This document shows positions 1 through 6,568 of a stretch of 9,035 bases of DNA, piece by piece. The notes beneath the pieces are model-generated. The model saw only the letters and a list, made by a program, of their open reading frames with translations, was not told where the DNA came from and searched no databases. Each line of letters begins with the position of its first letter. Within the stretch, counting starts at the first letter, position 1. The DNA comes from an uncultured Ruminococcus sp. (lineage in GTDB: Bacteria > Bacillota > Clostridia > Oscillospirales > CAG-272). The translations under genes and the position numbers were made by a program. The stretch is taken from contig CADCPG010000085.1 of the NCBI GenBank assembly GCA_902803255.1, forward strand, positions 1 to 9,035. The letters run 5' to 3'.

Positions 1-530
1 GCGTTGAGGTCGGCCGTCCCTCCGATGAGCGATATGTCCGGTATCCCGTTCTCCATCTTCACCGACAGCACCTCCGTCGTGCCGCCCGACACGTGAAATG
101 CGATGAAGCGGCCCGACTTCGTGTCCTCCCGCCCCTGCGCCTCCGACGTGAAGAGAGCGGCCGCCACGTGTCCCTGCTGGTGCGAGAACTCGAAGAGCGG
201 TATTCCGCAGCCCGAAGCGAACGACCTCGCCGCCAGCACTCCCGCGAGGAAGCAGGGCATGTACGATCCCGGGACCGACCTCGGACGCGACGAAACTCCC
301 GCCGCCGCGATCTCGCAGCCCCGCTCTCTCAGCGACTCGGCGGCCTCAGGCAGCATCGTGCCGAGGTGTCTCACATGCGCGAACAGCGCCTCCGACTGCC
401 GGAGGCCTCTCCCGCCTTCCGGGACCGGCAGCAGCTTCCTCTCGTCGAGGATGACCTGCCCGTCCTCACCGACCGCCGCGAGCGATGTCGTGTAATTGCT
501 GGTGTCTATACCGAAAAAACACTTATTCAT
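1..530 (-). CDS. TsaD/Kae1 paralog (peptidase M22 family), 5' part only
   Basis: This is the first 176 codons of a gene whose 3' end lies beyond the left edge. It resembles the second, divergent TsaD-like protein found in Clostridia, often annotated as O-sialoglycoprotein endopeptidase, rather than the t6A-forming TsaD itself. The ASKHA-type N-terminal motif GIDTSNYTTSLA is at residues 7-18, where true TsaD has an IETS motif. A GRGLRQSEALFAH segment is at 40-52 and SRPRSVPGSYMP at 81-92. An HxxxH pair, H117 and H121 in SHQQGH, matches the metal-binding histidines of the family. SGGTTE at 148-153 replaces the SGGHT motif of TsaD. The ATG overlaps the nusB stop as ATGA (530-527) and no strong ribosome binding site precedes it, so translation is probably coupled to nusB. 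Function is unproven; a nucleotide-binding ASKHA protein is as far as the sequence goes. Confidence 0.85.
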   Translation of the reverse strand, partial: MNKCFFGIDTSNYTTSLAAVGEDGQVILDERKLLPVPEGGRGLRQSEALFAHVRHLGTMLPEAAESLRERGCEIAAAGVSSRPRSVPGSYMPCFLAGVLAARSFASGCGIPLFEFSHQQGHVAAALFTSEAQGREDTKSGRFIAFHVSGGTTEVLSVKMENGIPDISLIGGTADLN

Positions 531-964
531 TCGTGTTCCGCGGTCCCGGCGGGGGATCCCTCTCCCGCCCCGTCGTTCATCACCGCGTTGAGAACACCGT
601 TGACGAATTTCCGGAGCTTTCCGGCGTCGTCGTATTCCTTTATGAGTTCGATCGCCTCGTTGACCGCCACGTTTCCGGGTATGTCGTCGCGGAACCTGAT
701 CTCGTACACCGCAACGCGCATCACCGCCATGGCGACCGAGGATATCCTGTCATTCCGCCACCCGTTGGAATGCCGGGAGATGACGGCGTCGATCTCTGAA
801 AGATTTCCGCAAACTCCGAAAAAGAGTTCTCTCATATACGGATCGGGTTCGATCTGCCGCAGTTCCATCGCCCTGTCGAATACCTCCGACGGCGTCTCGT
901 CAGGTCTGCAGGCCTGCTCGTAAACGAGCTGCATGGCCTCGGCTCTCGCCTGTTTTCTTCTCAT
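527..964 (-). CDS. nusB: Transcription antitermination / rRNA-processing factor NusB
   Basis: NusB binds boxA RNA together with ribosomal protein S10 and joins the antitermination complex on rRNA operons. The protein is 145 residues, the usual length, and all-helical. Family landmarks are the N-terminal RRKQARAEAMQLVYE at residues 2-16, the pattern W..DRISSVAMAVMRVAVYEI in the middle, IPGNVAVNEAIELIKEY just after it, and KLRKFVNGVLNAV near the end. The tail after NDG is a short Gly/Ala/Glu stretch. An AAGGA ribosome binding site lies at 976-980, 11 bases before the ATG. The stop overlaps the start of the TsaD paralog by four bases. The gene follows divIC after a 42-base gap and is most likely carried on the same transcript. 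Confidence 0.95.
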   Translation of the reverse strand: MRRKQARAEAMQLVYEQACRPDETPSEVFDRAMELRQIEPDPYMRELFFGVCGNLSEIDAVISRHSNGWRNDRISSVAMAVMRVAVYEIRFRDDIPGNVAVNEAIELIKEYDDAGKLRKFVNGVLNAVMNDGAGEGSPAGTAEHE

Positions 965-1006
965 TTCGGTAATTGTCCTTATTTGTCGTTTCCTGATGCC
1001 GGGCGG

Positions 1007-1393
1007 CTATCTGCCGGCTCCGGAGTCGGTTATGTATATGATCTCGTCCGACGGTACGAGCCCTAACAGTTCTCTGGCGAATTTCCTTATGTAGATCTCG
1101 TCCATCGGGGCGGAGATGTAGTACTCGAGTTCTTCGATCTCTTCGTCGAGCCGCCGCAGTTCGCTCTCGCGCTCCCGGCGCTCGGTGACGGTCTCGCTGT
1201 ATTCGATGAAGTAATACACCGAGATCACGAGCAGGATGACGCTCACGATGATGAGCGCGGGCTTTACGAATACCGATGCCTTGCCGAGCGGAGTCTCTCC
1301 GCTCCTCCGGCCGGAGCGCTCGCGGCCCGCGCGGATAACGCTCCCTCCGCCAGCCTTGCCTTCTGTCAGTGCCGTGTCGTTTTTTCGTGTCAT
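1007..1393 (-). CDS. divIC: Septum formation initiator, DivIC/FtsB family
   Basis: A 128-residue bitopic membrane protein of the divisome. DivIC pairs with FtsL (and DivIB) through an external coiled coil to help assemble and activate the septal peptidoglycan machinery. The N-terminal ~40 residues are rich in Arg, Lys and Gly and should stay in the cytoplasm. One hydrophobic segment is at about 42-63. A charged heptad-like coiled coil (ETVTERRERESELRRLDEE and on) covers about 67-93. The conserved C-terminal motif YIRKFARELLGLVPSDEIIY is at 101-120 and is typical of DivIC/FtsB. A GGGGGA-like ribosome binding site precedes the ATG. It follows rqcP after 27 bases. In Bacillus and many Clostridia these two genes flank yabP and yabQ, which are absent here. 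Confidence 0.92.
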   Translation of the reverse strand: MTRKNDTALTEGKAGGGSVIRAGRERSGRRSGETPLGKASVFVKPALIIVSVILLVISVYYFIEYSETVTERRERESELRRLDEEIEELEYYISAPMDEIYIRKFARELLGLVPSDEIIYITDSGAGR

Positions 1394-1420
1394 TCAGTGT
1401 TCCCCCGCGGCCGACGCCGG

Positions 1421-1666
1421 TCAGCCCTCAAGTACTTCGTAAAGATCGCCTGCGCCGTCTTTCCCGACGGTCTCGACGACCTTCGCCACTCTCACCTTCA
1501 GAGTCCTGCTCCCGAAGGCGATCTCTATAATGTCGTCCGGCTTCACCTCGAGCGACGCCCGCGCCACCCTGCCGTTGACCTTCACGTGTTCGGCGTCGCA
1601 GGCCTCGTTGGCCACGGTCCGCCGCTTGATTATCCTCGATACCTTGAGATATTTGTCGAGACGCAT
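1421..1666 (-). CDS. rqcP: S4-domain RNA-binding protein, RqcP (YabO) type
   Basis: An 81-residue protein that is almost wholly an S4 RNA-binding domain. It begins MRLDKYLKVSRIIKRRTVA and continues through VKVNGRVARASLEVKPDDIIEI, the signature order of the Hsp15/YabO group. In Bacillus subtilis RqcP (86 aa) binds the large ribosomal subunit near peptidyl-tRNA and works with RqcH in alanine tailing of nascent chains on split, stalled ribosomes. The short length, the lack of any extra domain and the position just upstream of divIC support RqcP over other S4 proteins such as YlmH or pseudouridine synthases. A purine-rich GGGAAGG ribosome binding site lies about nine bases before the ATG. RqcH itself is not in the window. 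Confidence 0.88.
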   Translation of the reverse strand: MRLDKYLKVSRIIKRRTVANEACDAEHVKVNGRVARASLEVKPDDIIEIAFGSRTLKVRVAKVVETVGKDGAGDLYEVLEG

Positions 1667-1715
1667 GCCGTCTTACCTTCCCTTTCCTTTTTTCCCGCAG
1701 GACGCGCGTCCGCCG

Positions 1716-2645
1716 TCAGACGAACTCGTGGTAGAGCGACTTCTCGCCGATCAGCGAACTGTCGATCACTGGCAGTCCCCGGAGCGTCTCGAGTATCGCC
1801 CCGGCCTCGAGAGCGTACCCGCTGTCCTCCGGGACCTCGGCAAGGATCTTCTCGAGATAGGGCTTGAGCATGACTACGTCGTAGTCCATAAGAGAATCGA
1901 GATAGTAGTCGACCTTTCCGGTGTACGGGTAGATGTTCGCGTCCTCGTTCTCCCTCACCGACTCCCACAGCGAAAGCGTCTCCGCCGCGGTAGCGCTTCG
2001 GCGGTAGTAGTCGCGGACGAGTCTGCGCAGCAGCCTTATGCGGTTCCGGTTGAAGATGCGGTGGCCGATCTGCAGCGAACCGCGCACGTTGATGAAGAGC
2101 GATACGGTGGGGAACGCGGCGAAGAGGGCCGAGACCTGCGGATACAGTGCCTGTATCCCTTCGAAAATGAAGATGTCGCTTCCGTCGGTCTCGATGACGT
2201 TCGAGCCCTTGCGCGTTCCGTCGAGGAAATCGTAGTTCGGGTATTCGACCCTGCCGCACTTCCGCTCGAAAATCTCGGAGACCGTCACGGTCAGCGCTTC
2301 GATGTCGATGGTATCGGGGGAGTCGAAATCGATCTTCCCGTCACCGCCGTCCGGGCCCGCCCCGAGCGAGCGCCCGATGAGCACGTTCCGGTCGAAATAG
2401 TAGTCGTCGATCGAGATGATGTGGGCCCGTCTGCCGCGCCGCTCAAATTCGGAGGCGAGCATCGAGGAAGCCGTCGTCTTGCCCGAACAGGTCGGGCCGC
2501 AGAGCGTCACGGCGCGTATCCCGGGGCCCCTGGCGATGATGAACCCGACAACGTCTGAGATCCTGTTCTCGAATCTTTCGTCGCTCCGCCTCACTATCCA
2601 GGCGGCGGATTCTCCGCTTATGTTTGAAGGTATTCTTCTGATCAT
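1716..2645 (-). CDS. Uridine kinase-family nucleoside kinase (stand-alone kinase domain)
   Basis: A 309-residue P-loop kinase of the phosphoribulokinase/uridine kinase family, probably phosphorylating uridine, cytidine or a related nucleoside with ATP or GTP. The Walker A loop is GPTCSGKT at residues 50-57. The substrate-site DDYY follows at 80-83, FDSPDTID at 107-114, PNYDF at 136-140 and the IFEGIQAL strand at 160-167. The lid region LLRRLVRDYYRRSATA resembles the clostridial nucleoside kinase type, as does the C-terminal pattern ending in SSLIGEKSLYHEF. Those relatives are usually about 550 residues, with an N-terminal TGS and tRNA-synthetase-like half. Here only about 45 residues precede the P-loop. 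The start is firm: GGAGG at 2651-2655 sits five bases upstream, inside the last hemZ codons, and the ATG directly follows the hemZ stop. The exact substrate cannot be deduced. Confidence 0.85.
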   Translation of the reverse strand: MIRRIPSNISGESAAWIVRRSDERFENRISDVVGFIIARGPGIRAVTLCGPTCSGKTTASSMLASEFERRGRRAHIISIDDYYFDRNVLIGRSLGAGPDGGDGKIDFDSPDTIDIEALTVTVSEIFERKCGRVEYPNYDFLDGTRKGSNVIETDGSDIFIFEGIQALYPQVSALFAAFPTVSLFINVRGSLQIGHRIFNRNRIRLLRRLVRDYYRRSATAAETLSLWESVRENEDANIYPYTGKVDYYLDSLMDYDVVMLKPYLEKILAEVPEDSGYALEAGAILETLRGLPVIDSSLIGEKSLYHEFV

Positions 2646-4178
2646 TCAATCCTCCGTTCCGGCTCCGGCGGCCGCCGGCTCGGCTTCCACATACGAGGCG
2701 TCGGGAGCCTCGTAAGCGCCTCTCATAGCCGCGATGAGCGCCGTGCAGTCGCCTCCCCGCAGATATTCATAAGGGTATTTCGGGTTGAAGAAACGCCTTA
2801 TCTGCGCCTTCTTCCCCTCCGAGGCTGGCCTTACAAATTTCGCGACCGCCCCGGCTCCGATAGCCAGGATCGAGTGGACCTCCTCCATCATGTAGATGTT
2901 GTAGCGCCCCTCGGTCCCGGGCAGCGAGAAACCGACGTTCTCGAAATTGCCCACCGTGTTCTTCTGGCGGTACATGTAATAGGGTATGTATCCCGCCTGT
3001 CTGAGCTTTATCTGCGAATAGTCGACGCACTTCCCGGCCTCGCCGCCGCGCATCGAATAAATATTGTCGCGCTGGTTTATCGCCGCCGAGCGCTTCACGC
3101 AGAAGGTGTGCACGGTCACGTTCTCCGGCCGCAGGGCGATGATCCCGTCGACGGTCGACGAGAAGATCCTGAAACTGTCTCCGGGAAGGCCGGCGATGAT
3201 GTCGGTGTTGACCGTCTCTATCCCGCTCTCGCGGGCGATCGAATACGCCCTGTAGAAGTCCTCGACGGTATGGTTCCGCCCGATGCCCTCGAGCACCTCT
3301 TCGCACAGCGTCTGCGGGTTCACCGAGATCCTGCCGACGCCGAATTCCTTCATGATCCGCAGCTTTTCGGCCGTGATGCTGTCAGGACGTCCCGCCTCGC
3401 AGGTGTACTCCTCGGGCTCCCGCCCGTCGAGCTCCTCCCTCACCGCGGAGAGCAGAAAGGTCAGAAGTTCGGGCTCAAGGATCGACGGGGTCCCGCCTCC
3501 TATGTATACCGTCCTTATCCGGAGGCCGTAATCGCGGACGAGCTTCATGACCGACCGGAGATCCTCTCTCAGGCGCACGACATAGTCGGGGATGAGCGAG
3601 AGCAGTCTCTTCGAAGTGTACGAGACGAAAGAGCAGTATGCGCATCTCGACGAACAGAACGGGATCGACAGATACAGGCTGCAGTCGAGCGGGGATGTAT
3701 CCCCGATGATCCTCTGTTCGTTCAGTGCGACGGCCACCGCGAGGTCAGCCTTCTTCGGGAAGACGTTGTAGTCCTGTGTCAGTATCCGCTTGGTCCTGGT
3801 CTTGCTGACTCCGGCGGTGAGCATCTCTGTCGCGACCTTCGACGGCCTCACGCCTGTGAGCATGCCCCACGAAGGGCGGTATTCCATGAGTTCGCCGAGC
3901 GCGGACGTCACGGCGTCGCCTACGGCGAGCTTCGCGCATCTCTCCTCGGAGTAGCTGCCGTCGTCGTCCCGGCTCTTCTTCGCCTCGACGGACCTGCCGT
4001 CGAGCGCGACGCGGGCGAAGGAGTCGAATCTGCCGTCCTCCTTCGTCAGCTTCACATACAGTTCGGGCACGCCGGGGCCCGGCTGCTCGTCCTCCGGGAA
4101 CGACGCTCCTGGAAAAAATATCATGCACAGAGTCTGAACATAGTATCTGTTGATACTTCCGTCTATGTTTAGTATCAT
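2646..4178 (-). CDS. hemZ: HemZ, radical SAM coproporphyrinogen III oxidase-like protein
   Basis: A 510-residue radical SAM enzyme of the HemN/HemW superfamily, HemZ subgroup of Bacillota. HemZ is annotated as an oxygen-independent coproporphyrinogen dehydrogenase, but its in vivo role is uncertain and a heme-handling role like HemW is possible. The N-terminal ~165 residues form the HemZ-specific region, with the diagnostic RPSWGMLTGVRPSK at 101-114. The [4Fe-4S] cluster cysteines are C175, C179 and C182 in PFCSSRCAYCSF. The SAM-binding GGGTPS is at 227-232, EAGRPDSIT at 261-269, SVNPQT at 285-290 and GRNHT at 300-304. I chose the ATG at 4178 over an in-frame ATG at 4208. It overlaps the rel stop as ATGA, gives the usual HemZ N-terminus (MILNIDG) and has GAGAGG six bases upstream. 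No heme-synthesis gene is nearby. Confidence 0.9.
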   Translation of the reverse strand: MILNIDGSINRYYVQTLCMIFFPGASFPEDEQPGPGVPELYVKLTKEDGRFDSFARVALDGRSVEAKKSRDDDGSYSEERCAKLAVGDAVTSALGELMEYRPSWGMLTGVRPSKVATEMLTAGVSKTRTKRILTQDYNVFPKKADLAVAVALNEQRIIGDTSPLDCSLYLSIPFCSSRCAYCSFVSYTSKRLLSLIPDYVVRLREDLRSVMKLVRDYGLRIRTVYIGGGTPSILEPELLTFLLSAVREELDGREPEEYTCEAGRPDSITAEKLRIMKEFGVGRISVNPQTLCEEVLEGIGRNHTVEDFYRAYSIARESGIETVNTDIIAGLPGDSFRIFSSTVDGIIALRPENVTVHTFCVKRSAAINQRDNIYSMRGGEAGKCVDYSQIKLRQAGYIPYYMYRQKNTVGNFENVGFSLPGTEGRYNIYMMEEVHSILAIGAGAVAKFVRPASEGKKAQIRRFFNPKYPYEYLRGGDCTALIAAMRGAYEAPDASYVEAEPAAAGAGTED

Positions 4179-6517
4179 GAGAAACCTCTCGAGACCGAAG
4201 TCACGCACTTAAGCGACCTGACCTTGGAAACAATGGAATTGAAGTGGTCGATATTCTTGCACGCTATCTTAACGCTGACGGCGACGCTGCCGTTCTGCCG
4301 TTTCTGGGAGTTTATCGAAAGGATGGACACCTTCATGTCGACGAGCGCGGAGGTGATGTCGGCCATGGCTGAGATCGAGTCGTCGGCTATTATGTGCATG
4401 AGCGCCTCGTAGACTCCCGCCTGGGTCTTGGTATCGGCGCTGTCCCAGCTGACGGTGACCCAGCGGTCGGCGGTGTCGGGAGCGAGCAGGCTGCGGCGCA
4501 CGTTGGGGCAGTCCCGCTTGTGGACCGAGATGCCGTATCCCTTGGTGATGAATCCTATGATCGGATCTCCCGGCAGCGGGTTGCAGCATTTCGCGAACTT
4601 GACAGAGAATCCGCGTTCGCCTTCGACCGAGATGCCGCTGTCGCTGTTTATGTTCTTCGGTCTGCTGATAACGCTGTCGGAGGCGGCGGCCGGCTCGGCG
4701 GACTCGGGCGGCTTCACCGTCCGGTCGAATTCGTCGCGCAGCTTGGCGGCGAGCTTTGTCAGCGGTATCCCGCCGTAGCCGAGGGTGTTGAACATGTCCT
4801 CGGAGCCGGCAAAGCCGTTGCGTGTGGCGACCGCCTCGCAGACCGACATGAACTGAGCCTCGGTATACGGCCTTCCCTGCTTTTTCAGCTCGTTCTCGAC
4901 CGCCGTCCTTCCGACGACTATGTTGTCGGCGCGGCGCTCCTTCTTGAACCAGGAGCGGATCTTGGTCCTCGCCTCGCTGGTCTTTACTATCTTGAGCCAG
5001 TCGCGGCTCGGCCCCTTCGACGAGGCCGAAGTCAGTATCTCGACGATCTCGCCGTTCTGAGGGACCCTGTCGATCGGCACTATCATGCCGTTGATCTTCG
5101 CTCCGACCATACGGTTGCCGACGGCTGAGTGTATCGCGTAGGCGAAATCGATGACGGTCGAACCGTAGGGCAGCGCGATGACGTCGCCCTTCGGCGTGAA
5201 GACATATGTCTCGTCGTGGAAGATGTCGGTCTTGATCGCGGCCATGAACTCGTCGGGGTCCTTAGTGCCGTCCTCGGTCTCGATCAGTCTCGCGATCCAC
5301 TCGAGCTTGCGGTCGGTATCGGGGCCCGACTGCTCGCCCGTCTTGTATTTCCAGTGCGCCGCGACGCCGTATTCGGCGATCTCGTGCATCTCGCGGGTGC
5401 GGATCTGCACCTCGAAGGGGATGCCGTCGCGTCCGATGACGGTGGTGTGCAGCGAGCGGTAGAGGTTGGGCTTGGGGGTCGAGATGTAGTCCTTGAAGCG
5501 GCCGGGCATCGAATTGTACATCTCATGGATGATCCCGAGCGCGGTGTAGCACTCGAGCTCGGTGCCCACGATTATGCGCAGCGCGTAGAAGTCGTAGATC
5601 TCGTCGAAGCTCTTGTTCTGGGTATACATCTTCTTGTAGATGCTGTATACCGTCTTGATCCTTCCCTCGAGGGTGAAGTCGATCCCGTATTCGCGGAGCT
5701 TTTCGTCGACATGCGACCTTACACCTTCGATGAATCCGCGGTGATTGCCGTACTTCTTTTCTATGTCGCTCTTGACCTCGGCGTATCCGATCGGGTCGAG
5801 ATAGTAGAGCCCGAGGTTCTCGAGCTCCTGCTTGACGCGCTGCATGCCAAGTCTGTGCGCGAGCGGCGCGTAGACCTGCATCGTCTCGAGCGCCACGAGC
5901 CTCTGCTTCGGCTCGGGCTTTGCGCTGAGGGTGCGCATGTTGTGGAGCCTGTCGCAGAGCTTGATGAAGATGACCCTGATGTCCTTCGACATCGCGAGCA
6001 GCATCTTGCGGAGGTTCTCGATGTGGGCCTCCTCCTTGTCGTCGACCGACAGGAAGACGATCTTGGTTAGGCCGTCGACCAGCATCGCGACTGTCGGCCC
6101 GAACTTCTTTTCGATATCGGCAAGGTTGGTGCGGTCGCCGCAGTCCTCGACGGTGTCGTGCAGAAGCGCTGCGCAGATCGAGTCTGTGTCGAGGTGCATG
6201 CCCGCGACTATCTCCGCTACGGCCAGCGGGTGCGAGATATACGGCTCTCCGCTGTCTCTGAACTGGCCTTCGTGCATCTTCGCGGCAAACTCGTACGCCG
6301 CCCTGATCTTCGCGATGTCGTATGTGTTCGGCGACGCCTCGATGATCGACCGGAGTCTCGCGGGCGATACCGCGGCGGCGGGGTCAGGGTCGGTCGCAGT
6401 CCCCGTCACAGGCGGGACGGCGGCCTGAGCCTCCTCCGGCCCCGGAGTCTCCGGCTCCTTTTCCGTTCCGGATGCCTTTATTCCGTATTCGGTTGTAGTT
6501 TTCTCTTCTTCAGGCAC
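4175..6517 (-). CDS. rel: Bifunctional (p)ppGpp synthetase/hydrolase Rel (RelA/SpoT family)
   Basis: A 780-residue long RSH enzyme that makes (p)ppGpp from ATP and GTP/GDP and also hydrolyses it, driving the stringent response. The HD hydrolase domain spans about 70-230 and looks active: H96, H120-D121, E124-D125 and D189/N193 in KLCDRLHNMRTL are all present. The synthetase domain spans about 260-395, with GRIKTVYSIYKKM at 285-297, the catalytic-site D309, YRSLHTTV at 353-360 and E369 in FEVQIRT. The TGS domain is at 438-497. A helical region follows, then the cysteine/zinc-finger region with CC at 644-645 and C670, and an ACT domain at about 690-775. Both activities are therefore predicted. 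The start is GTG, supported by GGAGGAG eight bases upstream. The first ~50 residues are a Glu/Pro/Ala/Thr-rich extension before the conserved fold. The stop overlaps hemZ. recJ lies 51 bases upstream. Confidence 0.97.
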   Translation of the reverse strand: MPEEEKTTTEYGIKASGTEKEPETPGPEEAQAAVPPVTGTATDPDPAAAVSPARLRSIIEASPNTYDIAKIRAAYEFAAKMHEGQFRDSGEPYISHPLAVAEIVAGMHLDTDSICAALLHDTVEDCGDRTNLADIEKKFGPTVAMLVDGLTKIVFLSVDDKEEAHIENLRKMLLAMSKDIRVIFIKLCDRLHNMRTLSAKPEPKQRLVALETMQVYAPLAHRLGMQRVKQELENLGLYYLDPIGYAEVKSDIEKKYGNHRGFIEGVRSHVDEKLREYGIDFTLEGRIKTVYSIYKKMYTQNKSFDEIYDFYALRIIVGTELECYTALGIIHEMYNSMPGRFKDYISTPKPNLYRSLHTTVIGRDGIPFEVQIRTREMHEIAEYGVAAHWKYKTGEQSGPDTDRKLEWIARLIETEDGTKDPDEFMAAIKTDIFHDETYVFTPKGDVIALPYGSTVIDFAYAIHSAVGNRMVGAKINGMIVPIDRVPQNGEIVEILTSASSKGPSRDWLKIVKTSEARTKIRSWFKKERRADNIVVGRTAVENELKKQGRPYTEAQFMSVCEAVATRNGFAGSEDMFNTLGYGGIPLTKLAAKLRDEFDRTVKPPESAEPAAASDSVISRPKNINSDSGISVEGERGFSVKFAKCCNPLPGDPIIGFITKGYGISVHKRDCPNVRRSLLAPDTADRWVTVSWDSADTKTQAGVYEALMHIIADDSISAMADITSALVDMKVSILSINSQKRQNGSVAVSVKIACKNIDHFNSIVSKVRSLKCVTSVSRGFS
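4185..4190 (-). promoter_or_regulatory. Ribosome binding site of hemZ, inside rel
   Basis: GAGAGG on the coding strand, six bases before the ATG at 4178-4176 and within the last codons of rel. It decides for the 510-residue HemZ start rather than the ATG 30 bases upstream. Confidence 0.7.
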
Positions 6518-6525
6518 TTTTTCGT

Positions 6526-6532
6526 CTCCTCC
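6526..6532 (-). promoter_or_regulatory. Ribosome binding site of rel, fixing its GTG start
   Basis: GGAGGAG on the coding strand, eight bases before GTG at 6517-6515. This strong site supports the GTG and the N-terminal extension of Rel. No in-frame ATG is available between the site and the conserved domain start. Confidence 0.8.
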
Positions 6533-6537
6533 GGAAC

Positions 6538-6549
6538 GCGCCGCGGCGC
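6538..6549. repeat. Perfect 12-base palindrome between recJ and rel
   Basis: GCGCCGCGGCGC is its own reverse complement and lies five bases upstream of the rel ribosome binding site. In the rel mRNA it could form a small GC hairpin (four pairs around CGCG). On the coding strand it is not followed by a T-tract, so it is not an intrinsic terminator for recJ. A role is not established. Confidence 0.5.
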
Positions 6550-6568
6550 TTTTGGCCTTTTTTGTATT

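Noticed and set aside
93..923. 276-residue plus-strand open frame across the TsaD paralog and nusB
   Set aside because: It is antisense to two recognised genes, and the Arg/Ser-rich product lacks any motif.
1530..2558. 342-residue plus-strand open frame across the kinase and rqcP
   Set aside because: It is antisense to two genes with clear conserved motifs and shows no domain of its own.
2874..4172. 432-residue plus-strand open frame antisense to hemZ
   Set aside because: HemZ on the other strand has every family motif; the antisense product has none.
4176..4208. Upstream ATG at 4208 for a 520-residue HemZ
   Set aside because: It would overlap rel by 34 bases, while the ATG at 4178 has a good ribosome binding site, an ATGA overlap and the usual HemZ N-terminus.
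6538..6567. GC palindrome followed by T-runs, resembling a plus-strand terminator
   Set aside because: No plus-strand gene is present to be terminated, and the T-runs are on the wrong side for the minus-strand transcript.
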